Assembly: GCA_031254535.1 (NCBI GenBank)
Contig: JAIRUG010000022.1
Span: 1 to 20,275, forward strand
DNA length: 20,275 nt
Direction of reading: 5' to 3'
Origin: Rickettsia sp.
Lineage (GTDB): Bacteria > Pseudomonadota > Alphaproteobacteria > Rickettsiales > Rickettsiaceae
Under the pieces are notes generated by a model. The model saw only the letters and a list, made by a program, of their open reading frames with translations, was not told the DNA's origin and did not search any database. Below are positions 1 to 8,994 of the stretch, in pieces. The first letter of the stretch is position 1. Every line of letters begins with the position of its first letter. The translations under genes and the position numbers were made by a program.

Positions 1-2
1 AT

Positions 3-763
3 TACTGGTTTAAAATTAAGCAGCAGAGCAGGAAAAGTGCTGGTAATTTCTCTGATTTCTTTCAGGCAGTTTGGGCAGCATTAGCTGATGTCGCCATATT
101 ATCTGGTTAAGCTATACTGCTTATACCAAAAAGAAAACTTACGGTAATGGTGAGGTTGGTGAATGGACATATTTACGAGCATGGGATCCAGATAACAATA
201 ATAGGGCAATATACGTGAAAGAAGAAATAATATTAAAAGAAGTAGAAAAGGTTTTTGAAACACTAAGATTAGAGCCTGAGTTACTGAAAGAAGTAATATC
301 TTATATAAAAAGCTCAGCTAGTATTGAACAAGATTACCATAAGAGCCGTATATCTGAGTTATAATCTGAACACACAAAGATGAAAGCTCGTATGGATAAG
401 CTAACAGATTTGTTTTTAGATGGCGATCTGACAAAAGAAGTGTATGAAGAAAAACGTCAGCAATTAACCAAAAAACGTGAGAATATTGTCAACGAAATAG
501 CAAGTCACGACAATGCCGATGATAAATTTTCAGAATGTCTAATCAACTTAGTAGAATTGCCTTCCGGAGCGGCAGAAGCCTTCAAAGGTTCCACTGTCGA
601 AGGAAAACGTAAATTGATAAATTTAGTATTTGTTAACCTGGAAATAAAAGCCGGGAAGCTAGACTTTAAGCTACGTTCACCGTTTGATATGTTCGTAAAA
701 TGTACCAAAATCGAAGGATGGCGCACCCGGAGGGAGTCGAACCCCCAGCCTTATGATCCGTAG
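3..763 (+). pseudogene. Decayed serine recombinase, C-terminal part, reading into tRNA-Arg
   Basis: Remnant of a large serine recombinase (phage or element integrase type); the catalytic N-terminus lies outside the window or is lost. From about 89 one frame (the same as the open stretch 380-763) reads through a degraded zinc-ribbon-like segment (SYTAYTKKKTYGNG, GEWTYLRAW, then YVKEE), a coiled-coil-like charged segment, and the usual C-terminal tail. It is broken by an in-frame TAA at 362-364. Upstream, 3-110 is open in another frame (…SRKSAGNFSDFF…) and may be the preceding recombinase segment after a frameshift, but I am unsure of that. The last 15 or so residues (WRTRRESNPQP) are simply the antisense translation of tRNA-Arg, as often seen where an integrase gene abuts its tRNA attachment site. 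The family assignment is by pattern recognition. Confidence 0.6.
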
Positions 764-795
764 TCATATACTCTATCCAATTGAGTTACGGGTGC
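719..795 (-). tRNA. tRNA-Arg(ACG)
   Basis: On the minus strand the sequence folds as a full cloverleaf: acceptor GCACCCG pairs with CGGGTGC, D stem ACTC/GAGT, anticodon stem TATGA/TCATA around loop CTACGGA (anticodon ACG), T arm GGGGG-TTCGACT-CCCTC, discriminator G and an encoded CCA at 719-721. It reads arginine CGN codons, normally after A34 is deaminated to inosine. Its 3' half overlaps, antisense, the end of the recombinase remnant. Confidence 0.93.
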
Positions 796-796
796 C

Positions 797-1311
797 TTAT
801 ATCATGTGGATCTTAGATGATATTGTGTGTTTATTTTTATAAAAATACCCTAAAAATAAGTGGTGAAATCTTTAGAAAGAGCACAATATATCCTTAAACT
901 TCTATTATGTCAATATCATACCAGCAGTTATAAATTTAAAGATATTGGTTTTAAAACAAGGTGGGATTACAATTATTAGATTAAACTAAGATTAATTGCT
1001 AATTTTAGATATACGCTTACATATTAGTACGTGAATGCCGTAGATATTAAATGACAACAACGCAATTTTTAATTTTCATCAAGTATACTTATTGATCTAA
1101 ATTAACATCTGTTAAGTTATAATTAGATAATTATTACTGCAATTTACATTAATTGAATTTATAATTCTAGTAATTTATAAAAATACTTGCTTTTTAATGT
1201 TTTTTTTATTAGTCTGTGCAATCTTCACAGAATCTACATAAATTTGGAATAGCAAGTTATCTCAAATGTGGTTAGTTGTGTAAGCAGTCAGGATTGAACT
1301 AACTTGCCCTT
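797..1311. other. Gene-free AT-rich spacer
   Basis: About 515 bases between tRNA-Arg and tRNA-Leu with no open frame resembling a protein. It holds a perfect 16-bp AT palindrome at 832-847 (TATTTTTATAAAAATA) and several A/T runs, but nothing I can assign as a promoter with confidence. Promoters of the divergent tRNA-Arg and tRNA-Leu genes should lie here. Confidence 0.6.
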
Positions 1312-1397
1312 GCCCGCGTGATGGAATGGTAGACATAACGGACTTAAAATCCGTGGGGTGCAAACCCTTGCCAGTTCAAGTCTGGCCGCGGGTACCA
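1312..1397 (+). tRNA. tRNA-Leu(TAA)
   Basis: Class II tRNA with a long variable arm. Acceptor GCCCGCG pairs with CGCGGGT (first pair G-U), anticodon stem ACGGA/TCCGT encloses loop CTTAAAA with anticodon TAA at 1345-1347, T loop TTCAAGT, discriminator A and encoded CCA at 1395-1397. It reads UUA, which should be a heavily used leucine codon in such an AT-rich genome. The NifU-like gene starts 26 bases downstream and may be co-transcribed. Confidence 0.95.
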
Positions 1398-1423
1398 TTT
1401 ATTTTTTATCAAGAAAGATGTAT

Positions 1424-1996
1424 ATGTTTATTCAAACTGAAATTACTCCTAATCCTAATGCGATAAAATTTTTCCCTAATATATCCATTAGCCCTAATCA
1501 ACCGGTTCATTTTAGTAATCTTGATGAGGCAAAAGGTAAAAGCAGTTTAGTAGTTCAATTATTCGGTATAAATAACATAAAATCTGTATTTCTTGGTAGT
1601 GACTTTATTACTATTACTAAGGAAGAAGAAAGTGATTGGCTGGTTTTAAAACCTGAAATTTTGATGATTATTATGGATCATTTTACTTCTGGTTTTAGTG
1701 TTTTTGATGGACAAAATTTTGAAGAGCAAAATGATAAATCTATCATAAATAATTTTGATGAGATGTTTGAAATTGAACAACAGATTGTAGAAATTATTGA
1801 AACACGTGTACGTCCTTCAGTTGCTATGGATGGAGGCGATATAATATATCGAGGGTTTGAAAATGGAGTGGTAAAATTACAATTGCGTGGTTCTTGTCAG
1901 GGTTGTCCTAGCTCGAGTATTACTTTAAAAAATGGTATTGAGTCAATGCTTAAACACTTCATTCCTGAGGTAGAATCTGTTGAAGATGTAGACTAA
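1424..1996 (+). CDS. NifU-like iron-sulfur cluster scaffold (Nfu type)
   Basis: Cytoplasmic Fe-S cluster scaffold or carrier that passes clusters to apo-proteins. With the start at 1424 it has 190 residues. An Nfu N-terminal domain (about 1-90) opens with the family hallmark [12 protein letters not shown] NifU C-terminal domain (about 110-182) carries the cluster-binding pair Cys158-Cys161 in GSCQGCPSS, preceded by [11 protein letters not shown]. This matches the two-domain Nfu proteins of alphaproteobacteria and mitochondria. The frame stays open back into tRNA-Leu (ATG at 1358), but the family N-terminus and the AAGAAAG upstream favour ATG 1424; ATG 1418 is an alternative. It converges on rlmB with a palindromic element in between. 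The family is certain; the exact client proteins are unknown. Confidence 0.9.
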   Translation: MFIQTEITPNPNAIKFFPNISISPNQPVHFSNLDEAKGKSSLVVQLFGINNIKSVFLGSDFITITKEEESDWLVLKPEILMIIMDHFTSGFSVFDGQNFEEQNDKSIINNFDEMFEIEQQIVEIIETRVRPSVAMDGGDIIYRGFENGVVKLQLRGSCQGCPSSSITLKNGIESMLKHFIPEVESVEDVD

Positions 1997-2003
1997 CATG
2001 CAT

Positions 2004-2149
2004 TAGACCTCTTGCAAAACTCTACTTCTGCTGGTAATTTGTGCGTGATACCGGTACTCTGCTCCTCACGTACATTAGAGTACGCTGCGGTTCTGCGTTT
2101 CGTGTCTCCTTCAAATTCCTCAGCATAAGCGAGTTTTGCAAGAGGTCTA
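2004..2149. repeat. Palindromic MITE-like element with 19-bp terminal inverted repeats
   Basis: Positions 2004-2022 (TAGACCTCTTGCAAAACTC) and 2131-2149 are perfect reverse complements. The symmetry continues inward, imperfectly (TGCTGGTAATTT against AAATTCCTCAGCA), and the centre contains CTCACGTAC…GTACGCTGCG (2065-2090). The whole 146 bp can fold into one long hairpin. It encodes nothing and fills most of the 179-bp gap between two converging genes, so it could also serve as a two-way terminator. The outer TA could be a target-site duplication, as for IS630/Tc1-type elements, but that is inference. Confidence 0.85.
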
Positions 2150-2175
2150 TTGAGCTATTTGGGATAGGTGTTATC

Positions 2176-2919
2176 TTAATCCGTATGTTTTGGATTTAAT
2201 GAAGTCAAATAAAACAATATTGCAGCAGCATTTGAAACATTTAGGCTTTCTACCTTACTGGAAATTGGTATTTTAACTAGGTGATCACACGTTTCTTTAA
2301 CTAGACGTCTGATTCCTTTATCTTCAGAGCCAAGTATTATTGCAATTTTATCTGAAAATATTTTGGTATTTGAGGATTGCTTTGCGTTACCATCAAGACC
2401 AATGATCCAAAATCCATGTTTTTTTAGATATTCTATTGACCATCTTAAATTAGTGACCTTAACCATTTGCACTAGTTCCAAAGCTCCAGAAGCTGTTTTC
2501 GCTATAGTAGCATTTTCATCTGGGGCATTATCTGTAGGTAATATTATGGCTGTGATGCCAAAAGAAGCTGCACTACGAATAATAGCACCAATATTTTGTG
2601 GATCGGTTACTTGATCTAAAATAGCAACTTTGCAATTGGATGTAGTTATGTCAATATCTTCAATATGATTAGAGAAAATGCTTTTAACGTTAGCGGATAT
2701 TCCCTGATGATTATGATTTGAGCCAAGAAGACGTGTTAAGGAATCTGTGTTGGTAATCTCATACTGATGATTAGATATTAAATTTTTGTTCAAATTAAAA
2801 ATATCTTCTGTACATAAAACTCTTTGAATATGACGTTTTGGATTACTTAGTGCTGCAAATACTGGATGTTTACCATATATGTAGTAGAAATCTTTAGAGA
2901 TCTTAGATTTATTTCTCAT
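2176..2919 (-). CDS. rlmB: 23S rRNA 2'-O-methyltransferase, TrmH/SpoU family (RlmB-like)
   Basis: SPOUT-class methyltransferase that uses S-adenosylmethionine to methylate a ribose 2'-OH; RlmB modifies G2251 in the P loop of 23S rRNA. The 247-residue protein has the SpoU substrate-binding N-terminus (YGKHPVFAAL at 15-24) and the three catalytic motifs of the family: DPQNIGAIIRSA (107-118, with the conserved Asn and Arg), ILGSEDKG (195-202) and SLNVSNAAA (225-233), which form the C-terminal trefoil knot. Length is normal for RlmB. It is transcribed against its neighbours. ATG 2919 has only a weak AGG upstream; a TATAAT lies at 2971-2966 on the minus strand without a good -35. The family is certain. 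The target nucleotide is inferred from overall similarity to RlmB. Confidence 0.88.
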   Translation of the reverse strand: MRNKSKISKDFYYIYGKHPVFAALSNPKRHIQRVLCTEDIFNLNKNLISNHQYEITNTDSLTRLLGSNHNHQGISANVKSIFSNHIEDIDITTSNCKVAILDQVTDPQNIGAIIRSAASFGITAIILPTDNAPDENATIAKTASGALELVQMVKVTNLRWSIEYLKKHGFWIIGLDGNAKQSSNTKIFSDKIAIILGSEDKGIRRLVKETCDHLVKIPISSKVESLNVSNAAAILFYLTSLNPKHTD

Positions 2920-3078
2920 CTTATTATAACCTGGAGTAATTTATTCTTGACACAAACTACTATTTATTATAGAAAGTTACAACTAGATAAACGTTCTAAG
3001 TTGCTGTGAATAAAATTTTAATAGAAATTATTAGTATAGATTTTAGCTATACTTTTATTTTTATTGATTTGCATCGAG

Positions 3079-3205
3079 TATACTCTATCTGATTTGAAGA
3101 ATTGTTTTTTGAAAATATCAGGGACTCGCATACTCACGTACTCATGTACGTTGCGTGTGCTCGCCCCTCATTTTCAAATCCAATTCTCCAAATCATTTGA
3201 GTATA
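3079..3205. repeat. 127-bp palindromic repeat, copy 1
   Basis: Begins TATACT and ends GAGTATA. The arms GATTTGAAGAATTG and CAATTCTCCAAATC are near-perfect inverted repeats, and the centre CACGTACTCATGTACGT is itself palindromic, so the unit can fold into one hairpin. A second copy of the same length lies at 9941-10067, with roughly 85% identity by eye. It sits upstream of the tRNA-Tyr promoter region. A chance open frame through it (3064-3279) looks like no known protein. Confidence 0.88.
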
Positions 3206-3286
3206 TATATAAGTTTAATATTAGCTTATTTAGAAGACTCAAGAAAAGGGTGAAGAAGATTTATTGGCACTTACACTAATTTTATA

Positions 3287-3315
3287 TTGTGCTTTACGTT
3301 TGATTAGGCTATTTA
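3287..3315 (+). promoter_or_regulatory. Candidate promoter of tRNA-Tyr/tRNA-Gly/tuf
   Basis: TTGTGC at 3287-3292 and TATTTA at 3310-3315 are spaced 17 bp, giving a predicted start about 13 bases before tRNA-Tyr. An overlapping pair, TTTACG (3293-3298) with TAATAC (3314-3319), is a poorer alternative at 15 bp. Both are moderate matches to a sigma-70 promoter in AT-rich DNA, so the call rests largely on position. Confidence 0.35.
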
Positions 3316-3334
3316 ATACTTGCGTAAATTCTTT

Positions 3335-3420
3335 GGAGGAGTGGCCGAGTGGTCAATGGCAGCAGACTGTAAATCTGCCCGCGTGAGCGTACGAAGGTTC
3401 GAATCCTTCTTCCTCCACCA
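3335..3420 (+). tRNA. tRNA-Tyr(GTA)
   Basis: Class II tRNA with a long variable arm. Acceptor GGAGGAG pairs with TTCCTCC, anticodon stem GCAGA/TCTGC encloses CTGTAAA (anticodon GTA), T loop TTCGAAT, discriminator A and encoded CCA at 3418-3420. It is followed after 21 bases by tRNA-Gly and then tuf, the order known from Rickettsia. Confidence 0.96.
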
Positions 3421-3441
3421 CAGATTGGTTAGGTGAAATAT

Positions 3442-3515
<74 letters not shown>

Positions 3516-3594
3516 AGAGTATTGGTGATAATTGGATAAATTTGTTATTTTTATGTTAAATTTGTATTAAATCTTAAATTGTGGAGAATGAATT

Positions 3595-4779
3595 ATGGCA
3601 AAGGTAAAATTTGAGAGGGATCTGCCCCATTGTAATGTAGGTACTATAGGGCACGTAGATCATGGAAAAACTTCTTTAACAGCTGCGATAACTTTAGTAT
3701 TGTCAAAAGAAGGTGGTGCGAAGGCTACTAACTATGATGAAATTGATGCTGCTCCTGAAGAGAAGACAAGGGGTATAACTATTGCTACTGCTCATGTTGA
3801 ATATAAAACTAAAAAAAGGCATTATGCTCACGTTGATTGTCCTGGTCACGCAGATTATGTAAAGAACATGATAACCGGTGCCTCTCAAACGGATGGTGCT
3901 ATATTAGTGGTATCTGCTTGTGATGGTCCAATGCCTCAAACTAGGGAGCACATAGTGCTTGCCAAGCAAGTAGGTGTACCTACAATGGTTGTTTTCTTGA
4001 ATAAAGTTGATATGGTTGATGATCCGGAGTTAGTTGACTTAGTAGAAATGGAAGTCAGGGATCTTCTTTCAATGTATAGTTTTCCTGGAGATGAGATACC
4101 AGTTGTCAGAGGGTCGGCTTTGCAGGCTTTAGAAGGGAAACCTGAAGGTGAAGCTGCGATCAGAGAATTAATGAATGCTATTGATGAATATATACCTCAA
4201 CCTAAGAGAGATACAGATAAACCATTATTAATGCCGATAGAAGATGTATTTTCTATTGCTGGAAGAGGGACGGTTGTTACCGGTAGAATTGAAAAAGGTA
4301 TAATAAAAGTTGGTGATGAAGTGGAGATTGTCGGTATAAGAGATACTCAAAAAACTACTTGTACTGGTGTGGAAATGTTTAAGAAAATGTTGGATCAAGG
4401 TGAGGCTGGTGACAATGTTGGTATATTGCTACGTGGAACCAAAAGAGAAGAGGTGTGTAGAGGGCAAGTATTAGCTAAACCTGGGAGCATAACTCCGCAT
4501 ACTGAATTTGAAGCTGAGGTTTACGTGCTTACCACTAAAGAAGGTGGTCGTCATACAGCGTTTACAGATAAATATCGTCCACAATTCTATTTTAGGACAA
4601 CTGACGTGACTGGAGAGATTATTTTGAAAGATGGTAAAACGATGGTTATGCCTGGTGATAATGCGAATTTGCATGTTACATTGATTTCTCCGATAGCTAT
4701 GGAAGAAGGTGTACGTTTTGCTATACGTGAAGGCGGTAAGACGGTAGGGGCTGGTATAGTATCAAAGATTATAAAATAA
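3595..4779 (+). CDS. tuf: Elongation factor Tu
   Basis: GTPase that carries aminoacyl-tRNA to the ribosomal A site. The 394 residues are full length. The G domain has GHVDHGKT (19-26, P loop), the switch region ending in RGITI (59-63), DCPGH (81-85) and NKVD (136-139); domains 2 and 3 follow, with GRGTVVTGR and the C-terminal [10 protein letters not shown]. The start at 3595 follows GTGGAGAATGAATT, a good ribosome binding site. It stands after tRNA-Tyr and tRNA-Gly and before rpsJ, not beside fusA as in most bacteria. A cysteine in [12 protein letters not shown], where many EF-Tu have alanine, is a minor variation. An intrinsic terminator 6 bases after the stop separates it from the S10 operon. 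Only this copy is visible here. Confidence 0.99.
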   Translation: MAKVKFERDLPHCNVGTIGHVDHGKTSLTAAITLVLSKEGGAKATNYDEIDAAPEEKTRGITIATAHVEYKTKKRHYAHVDCPGHADYVKNMITGASQTDGAILVVSACDGPMPQTREHIVLAKQVGVPTMVVFLNKVDMVDDPELVDLVEMEVRDLLSMYSFPGDEIPVVRGSALQALEGKPEGEAAIRELMNAIDEYIPQPKRDTDKPLLMPIEDVFSIAGRGTVVTGRIEKGIIKVGDEVEIVGIRDTQKTTCTGVEMFKKMLDQGEAGDNVGILLRGTKREEVCRGQVLAKPGSITPHTEFEAEVYVLTTKEGGRHTAFTDKYRPQFYFRTTDVTGEIILKDGKTMVMPGDNANLHVTLISPIAMEEGVRFAIREGGKTVGAGIVSKIIK

Positions 4780-4785
4780 CATAGA

Positions 4786-4824
4786 AATAATCATCCTGAA
4801 ATAATTTAGGATGATTATTTTTTT
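4786..4824 (+). terminator. Rho-independent terminator of tuf
   Basis: A perfect 12-bp inverted repeat, AATAATCATCCT (4786-4797) and AGGATGATTATT (4808-4819), with a 10-base loop, is followed by a T run to 4824. It lies directly after the tuf stop codon and should end the tRNA-tuf transcript before rpsJ. Confidence 0.88.
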
Positions 4825-4869
4825 AGTGGCTAGGCAAAATACGTTTAATTGGACTTATTTTAAGTTGTG

Positions 4870-4898
4870 TTTACAAAAAATTTAAGCAAGTCTATTAA
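4870..4898 (+). promoter_or_regulatory. Candidate promoter of the S10 operon
   Basis: TTTACA (4870-4875) and TATTAA (4893-4898) are separated by exactly 17 bp, a good sigma-70 match. It lies between the tuf terminator and rpsJ (ATG 4946), which is where a new promoter is needed, giving a leader of about 40 bases. That is much shorter than the E. coli S10 leader, so L4-type attenuation of the E. coli kind is unlikely. Confidence 0.5.
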
Positions 4899-4945
4899 AA
4901 AAGTGTATTCTGGATGGTCGGGCTGTTTATAAAAAGGTTTAGTTA

Positions 4946-5269
4946 ATGAAAAATAATCAAAAAATTAAAATTCGTCTAAAGTCATTTGATCACCGTTCGC
5001 TTGAGCAGGGTACTAGAGAGATAGTAGGGGCTGTTAAAAGAACTGGTGCCGACATAATTGGTCCAATTCCGCTTCCAAGGACAATTGAAAGATTTACCAT
5101 TAATAGATCTCCACATGTCAATAAAAAATCAAGGGAGCAATTTGAGATTAGAATTCAGAAAAGACTTTTAATAATAAGTTATCCAACTCCTCAGACTGTC
5201 GATGCTTTAAAGAAAGTTGATTTGCCTGCTGGTGTTGATGTTGAGATTAAATTAGAGAGTATTGAGTAA
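4946..5269 (+). CDS. rpsJ: 30S ribosomal protein S10
   Basis: Small-subunit head protein, known in other bacteria also to act with NusB in antitermination. The 107 residues match the family (about 102-105) and include the typical loop stretch [20 protein letters not shown] and the C-terminal [10 protein letters not shown]. First gene of the S10 block. Its TAA overlaps the rplC ATG by one base (TAATG), so translational coupling is likely. The start has only a weak purine stretch (AAAAGG) 9 or so bases upstream. Confidence 0.98.
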   Translation: MKNNQKIKIRLKSFDHRSLEQGTREIVGAVKRTGADIIGPIPLPRTIERFTINRSPHVNKKSREQFEIRIQKRLLIISYPTPQTVDALKKVDLPAGVDVEIKLESIE

Positions 5270-5919
5270 TGAGAACCGGTTTAATTGCTAAAAAAATTGG
5301 TATGAGTTCAATTTTTAATGAAAAGGGTGAGAGATCTACCGTTACTTTTCTGCAAGTTGAAGATTGTCAAGTAGTAGGACAAAAGACCCAAGAAAGGGAT
5401 GGTTATAATGCTTTGGTTGTTGGGGTGAAGGATAAAAAATTATCTAAAGTAACAAAGTCAATGAAGCAAGTATTTGCTAATGCTAGTGTTGCCCCAAAGG
5501 AGAAATTAAAGGAATTTAGAATTTCAAAAGTTTGTTTTCTTGATGTAGGTTCTGTATTACATGTGGATCATTTTGTTGTTGGACAGTTTATAGATGTTGT
5601 AGGTACTACAATTGGTAAAGGTTTTGCTGGTAGTATGAAGAGGCATAATTTTAGAGGGCTTGAAGCTTCGCATGGTGTGTCTGTATCGCACCGTTCGCAT
5701 GGTTCTACTGGTGGTAGGCAAGATCCCGGTAAAGTATTTAAGAATAAGAAGATGGCTGGTCACATGGGAAGTACAAGAGTTACTATTCAGAACTTGAAAA
5801 TAGTCGATACTGATATAGAAAAAGGTATAATTATAGTCAGTGGTAATGTTCCAGGCTCGAAAGGCTCTTATGTTTACATTAAGGATGTTATTAAGAAAAC
5901 CATTACAGCTGCAGGATAA
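5269..5919 (+). CDS. rplC: 50S ribosomal protein L3
   Basis: Large-subunit protein that reaches towards the peptidyl-transferase centre and starts early 23S folding. The 216 residues open with the classic [13 protein letters not shown]. The central extension is conserved: [13 protein letters not shown] (118-130), then [17 protein letters not shown] and RQDPGKVF. Gln151 corresponds to the glutamine methylated by PrmB in E. coli. The start codon overlaps the rpsJ stop; rplD follows after 5 bases. Confidence 0.98.
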   Translation: MRTGLIAKKIGMSSIFNEKGERSTVTFLQVEDCQVVGQKTQERDGYNALVVGVKDKKLSKVTKSMKQVFANASVAPKEKLKEFRISKVCFLDVGSVLHVDHFVVGQFIDVVGTTIGKGFAGSMKRHNFRGLEASHGVSVSHRSHGSTGGRQDPGKVFKNKKMAGHMGSTRVTIQNLKIVDTDIEKGIIIVSGNVPGSKGSYVYIKDVIKKTITAAG

Positions 5920-5924
5920 ACTAT

Positions 5925-6548
5925 ATGAAAGCTAAATTATTAAATCTTGAAAATGAAGTTGTTGGTGAGGTTGATTTAGATAATGAAGTATTTGCCATAG
6001 ACTTTGTTAGACAAGATATTATCAAGCTTGTTGTTGATTGGCAAAGAGCAAAAACTATGGCTGGTACACATCAAACAAAGACAGTATCGCAAGTATCCGG
6101 TACTACAAAAAAACCTTTTAAACAAAAAGGTACTGGTAATGCAAGGCAAGGGTCTTTGAGATCTGTCCAAATGAGGGGTGGTGGGGTTTCTCACGGTCCA
6201 GTACCAAGGAGTCATGCTACAAAATTACCAAAGAAAGTTAGAAAACTTGGTTTAAAACATGCATTGTCAGAAAAATTGACTGAAGGAAAATTGCTAATAG
6301 TAGATTCTTTAAAATTAGATGAGTCAAAAACTTCTAATCTTGCAAAATTATTAAATAATTTTCATGGTAAGAGTTATTTTATTGTTAGTGGTAATGAAGT
6401 TGATACTAATTTTTCTTTGGCAGTACAAAATATTCCAAACACTATTTCGGTACCACAGATTGGTACAAATGTTTATGATATAATACGCCAGGACTATGTT
6501 TTGTTATCAAGAGAAGCTGTAGAGGCTTTAGAAAAGAGGTTGAAGTGA
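5925..6548 (+). CDS. rplD: 50S ribosomal protein L4
   Basis: Lines the polypeptide exit tunnel. The 207 residues have the usual fold: an N-terminal strand pair, then the basic tunnel loop containing KPFKQKGTGNARQGSLRS and RGGGVSHGPVPRS, and a C-terminal alpha/beta part. In E. coli L4 represses its own operon through a long leader; the short rpsJ leader here gives no sign of that. The stop TGA overlaps the GTG start of rplW in GTGA. Confidence 0.98.
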   Translation: MKAKLLNLENEVVGEVDLDNEVFAIDFVRQDIIKLVVDWQRAKTMAGTHQTKTVSQVSGTTKKPFKQKGTGNARQGSLRSVQMRGGGVSHGPVPRSHATKLPKKVRKLGLKHALSEKLTEGKLLIVDSLKLDESKTSNLAKLLNNFHGKSYFIVSGNEVDTNFSLAVQNIPNTISVPQIGTNVYDIIRQDYVLLSREAVEALEKRLK

Positions 6549-6841
6549 AATCTTATAAACATTATGATCTTATTAGGAATCCTGTGATCACTGAGAAGAG
6601 CAATACTTTATCTGAACAAAATAAGTTTACTTTTCACGTTGCTGATAGTGCTGAGAAGGCTTCTATCAAGATGGCTATTGAGAAGATTTTTGAAGTTAAG
6701 GTTAAAAAGGTTAACATCATGAATGTAAAAGGTAAGAAAAAAAGATTCAAGGGTGTCAATGGTAGACAATCAGATAAAAAGAAAGCCATTGTGACGCTAG
6801 AAAAAGATTATACTATTGATTTTACCGGGGGTATAAAATAA
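6545..6841 (+). CDS. rplW: 50S ribosomal protein L23
   Basis: Sits at the tunnel exit, where it forms the docking site for trigger factor and the signal recognition particle. It has 98 residues, with [19 protein letters not shown] at the N-terminus and the [13 protein letters not shown] loop typical of L23. The start is GTG 6545, overlapping the rplD stop by four bases, with GAAGAGG upstream as ribosome binding site. rplB follows after one base. Confidence 0.97.
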   Translation: MKSYKHYDLIRNPVITEKSNTLSEQNKFTFHVADSAEKASIKMAIEKIFEVKVKKVNIMNVKGKKKRFKGVNGRQSDKKKAIVTLEKDYTIDFTGGIK

Positions 6842-6842
6842 G

Positions 6843-7664
6843 ATGGCTTTAAAAAAGTTTAATCCAGTTACTCCATCTCTTAGAGAATTAATACAGGTTG
6901 ATAAATCTGAACTTTGGAAGGGTAAACCTCACAAACCTTTAACTAAAGGTTTATGTAAAACTGGTGGTAGAAATAATCTTGGCAGAACCACTTCTTGGCA
7001 TAGAGGAGGGGGGCATAAGAGACTTTATCGTATAATTGATTTTAAAAGAAATAAACAGGATATATTTGCTACTGTTGAAAGAATAGAGTATGATCCTAAT
7101 AGAACTTCCTTCATTGCTTTGATTAAATTTGATGATGGTGAGTATTCTTATATTATAGCACCACAAAAGCTTGTCGTGGGAGATAGAATAGTGTCAAGCG
7201 ATAACGCTGATATAAAAGTAGGAAATTGTTTATCTTTGAAATCTATTCCTATTGGTACTACTTTACATAATGTGGAAATGAAAATTGGCAAAGGTGGTCA
7301 GGTTGCAAGATCTGCTGGGACTTCAGTTAATTTAGTAGGTAAGGACTCGGGGTATGCACAAATCAAGCTTCGCTCTGGAGAGTTTAGGTTGGTGCCGTTA
7401 GATTGTAAAGCTACCATAGGGGTTGTTTCAAATCCTGAACAAAAAAATACAAATTTAGGTAAGGCCGGAAGAAATAGATGGTTAGGTTGGAGACCGCATG
7501 TTCGTGGTGTTGCAATGAATCCAGTTGATCATCCACATGGTGGTGGAGAAGGAAAAACTTCTGGTGGTCGTCATCCAGTGACTCCATGGGGTTTCCCAAC
7601 TAAGGGTAAGAAAACCCGTAAGAATAAGTCTACATCAAAGTTTATTATTAAGAGAAGAAAATAA
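6843..7664 (+). CDS. rplB: 50S ribosomal protein L2
   Basis: Among the most conserved large-subunit proteins; it supports subunit joining and the peptidyl-transferase region. The 273 residues include an N-terminal [14 protein letters not shown] segment, the SH3-like core, and the signature [20 protein letters not shown] (225-244). His230 corresponds to the essential His229 of E. coli. The basic C-terminal tail ends in IIKRRK. Normal length, start one base after the rplW stop. Confidence 0.99.
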   Translation: MALKKFNPVTPSLRELIQVDKSELWKGKPHKPLTKGLCKTGGRNNLGRTTSWHRGGGHKRLYRIIDFKRNKQDIFATVERIEYDPNRTSFIALIKFDDGEYSYIIAPQKLVVGDRIVSSDNADIKVGNCLSLKSIPIGTTLHNVEMKIGKGGQVARSAGTSVNLVGKDSGYAQIKLRSGEFRLVPLDCKATIGVVSNPEQKNTNLGKAGRNRWLGWRPHVRGVAMNPVDHPHGGGEGKTSGGRHPVTPWGFPTKGKKTRKNKSTSKFIIKRRK

Positions 7665-7678
7665 TTAGGTAGTAATTT

Positions 7679-7957
7679 ATGGCACGTTCAGTTTGGAAAG
7701 GACCTTTTGTAGATGGTTATCTGATAAAAAAAGTACAAAAGTTGATTGAGTCGGGTAAATCAAAAATGATTCAGACTTGGTCTAGGAGGTCAACAATTTT
7801 ACCATTTTTTGTTGGAATAACATTTGCTGTGCATAATGGAAATAAATTTATACCTGTTACTGTGAGCGAAGAAATGGTTGGTAAAAAATTAGGTGAATTT
7901 TCTCCAACTAGAACTTTCCATGGTCATGGTGCAGATAAAAAAGTTAAGAGAAAATAA
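7679..7957 (+). CDS. rpsS: 30S ribosomal protein S19
   Basis: Head protein of the small subunit that contacts A-site tRNA together with S13. The 92 residues run from [14 protein letters not shown] through the conserved [14 protein letters not shown] and the signature [21 protein letters not shown]. Two bases separate it from rplV. ATG 7679 is preceded by TTAGGTAG. Confidence 0.98.
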   Translation: MARSVWKGPFVDGYLIKKVQKLIESGKSKMIQTWSRRSTILPFFVGITFAVHNGNKFIPVTVSEEMVGKKLGEFSPTRTFHGHGADKKVKRK

Positions 7958-7959
7958 AT

Positions 7960-8319
7960 ATGGTAAAGGTGAATAAAGGTTCGACTACAGCAATTGCTAA
8001 GTCTCTTAGAGTGAGTCCAAGAAAATTGAATTTGGTTGCAACTTCTATTAGGAATATGAAAGTATCGGAAGCTATGGTTCAGCTTACCTTTTCTCCGAAA
8101 AGAATTGCTAAAGATGTAAAAAAGTGTTTACAGTCTGCTATTGCTAATGCTGAGAATAACTTTGGTCTAGATATTGATGCGTTGTTTGTTACTTCTGCAA
8201 CGGTAGGTAAGGCATTGGTGATGAAAAGAATTATGCCAAGAGCTAAAGGAAGAGCAACAAGGATTAATAAATTTTTTAGTAATTTATATATTACAGTTAC
8301 TGAAGTTGAGGGGAAATAA
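7960..8319 (+). CDS. rplV: 50S ribosomal protein L22
   Basis: Exit-tunnel protein whose beta hairpin narrows the tunnel and is a known site of macrolide resistance. The 119 residues include the start of the fold ([20 protein letters not shown]) and the hairpin [17 protein letters not shown], with no obvious deletion or duplication. Three bases before rpsC. Confidence 0.98.
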   Translation: MVKVNKGSTTAIAKSLRVSPRKLNLVATSIRNMKVSEAMVQLTFSPKRIAKDVKKCLQSAIANAENNFGLDIDALFVTSATVGKALVMKRIMPRAKGRATRINKFFSNLYITVTEVEGK

Positions 8320-8322
8320 AAT

Positions 8323-8979
8323 ATGGGGCAAAAAGTTAATCCGCATGGCTTTAGAGTTGGTCCAACATTAATTAAAGGTTGGGATTCGGTGTTATACGCT
8401 GAAAAGCACTATAAAGTTCTTTTTATTCAAGATTTAGAGGTTAGAAATCTGATTAATAAAAACTATGTGCAAGCACAAGTTAGTAGAGTGCTAATAGAGA
8501 GACCTTCTAATAAAAGTGTTATAATTAATATTTTTGCTAAAAAGCCTGGAGTTATTATAGGTAAAAGTGGTAACGATATTGATAAATTAAAAAAACATGT
8601 CCAAAAAATTACCGGTTTAGAAGAAATATGTATTAACATACATGAAGTAAAGAAACCTAATATAGACGCTGGTATTATTGCTCAAATGATTGCTGTGCAG
8701 CTTGAAAAAAGAGTGTCTTTTAGAAAAGCTATGAAAACCGCTATTCAAGCTTGTTTTAAGCAAGGAGGGTTAGGTATAAAAGTGGCTTGTTCTGGGCGTT
8801 TAGCTGGAGCTGAAATAGCAAGAACAGAGTGGTATAGAGAAGGTAGAGTGCCTTTGCATACTTTGAGGGCTGATATTGACTATGCGACTGCTGAAGCTAT
8901 GACAACTTATGGAGTTATAGGTGTAAAGATTTGGGTCTATAGGGGTGATCATGTGGAAAATAGAAAGAAACATAATTAA
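8323..8979 (+). CDS. rpsC: 30S ribosomal protein S3
   Basis: Forms the mRNA entry site with S4 and S5. The 218 residues open [13 protein letters not shown] type II KH domain has its GKSG loop at 80-83. The C-terminal domain carries [20 protein letters not shown] and [13 protein letters not shown]. Length is normal for Rickettsiales. RBS and spacing are ordinary (GAGGGGAAATAAAATATG). Confidence 0.98.
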   Translation: MGQKVNPHGFRVGPTLIKGWDSVLYAEKHYKVLFIQDLEVRNLINKNYVQAQVSRVLIERPSNKSVIINIFAKKPGVIIGKSGNDIDKLKKHVQKITGLEEICINIHEVKKPNIDAGIIAQMIAVQLEKRVSFRKAMKTAIQACFKQGGLGIKVACSGRLAGAEIARTEWYREGRVPLHTLRADIDYATAEAMTTYGVIGVKIWVYRGDHVENRKKHN

Positions 8980-8994
8980 TTTTGAAGTAAGATA

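Noticed and set aside
1358..1423. Upstream extension of the NifU-like gene into tRNA-Leu
   Set aside because: It would translate the tRNA 3' half. The family N-terminus starts at 1424 and a purine-rich site lies just before it.
3064..3279. Open frame of 71 codons through repeat copy 1
   Set aside because: It covers the palindrome, has no ribosome binding site, and copy 2 gives an unrelated product, so it is a by-product of the repeat. Rickettsial palindromic elements are known to be translatable, but here neither copy lies within a real gene.
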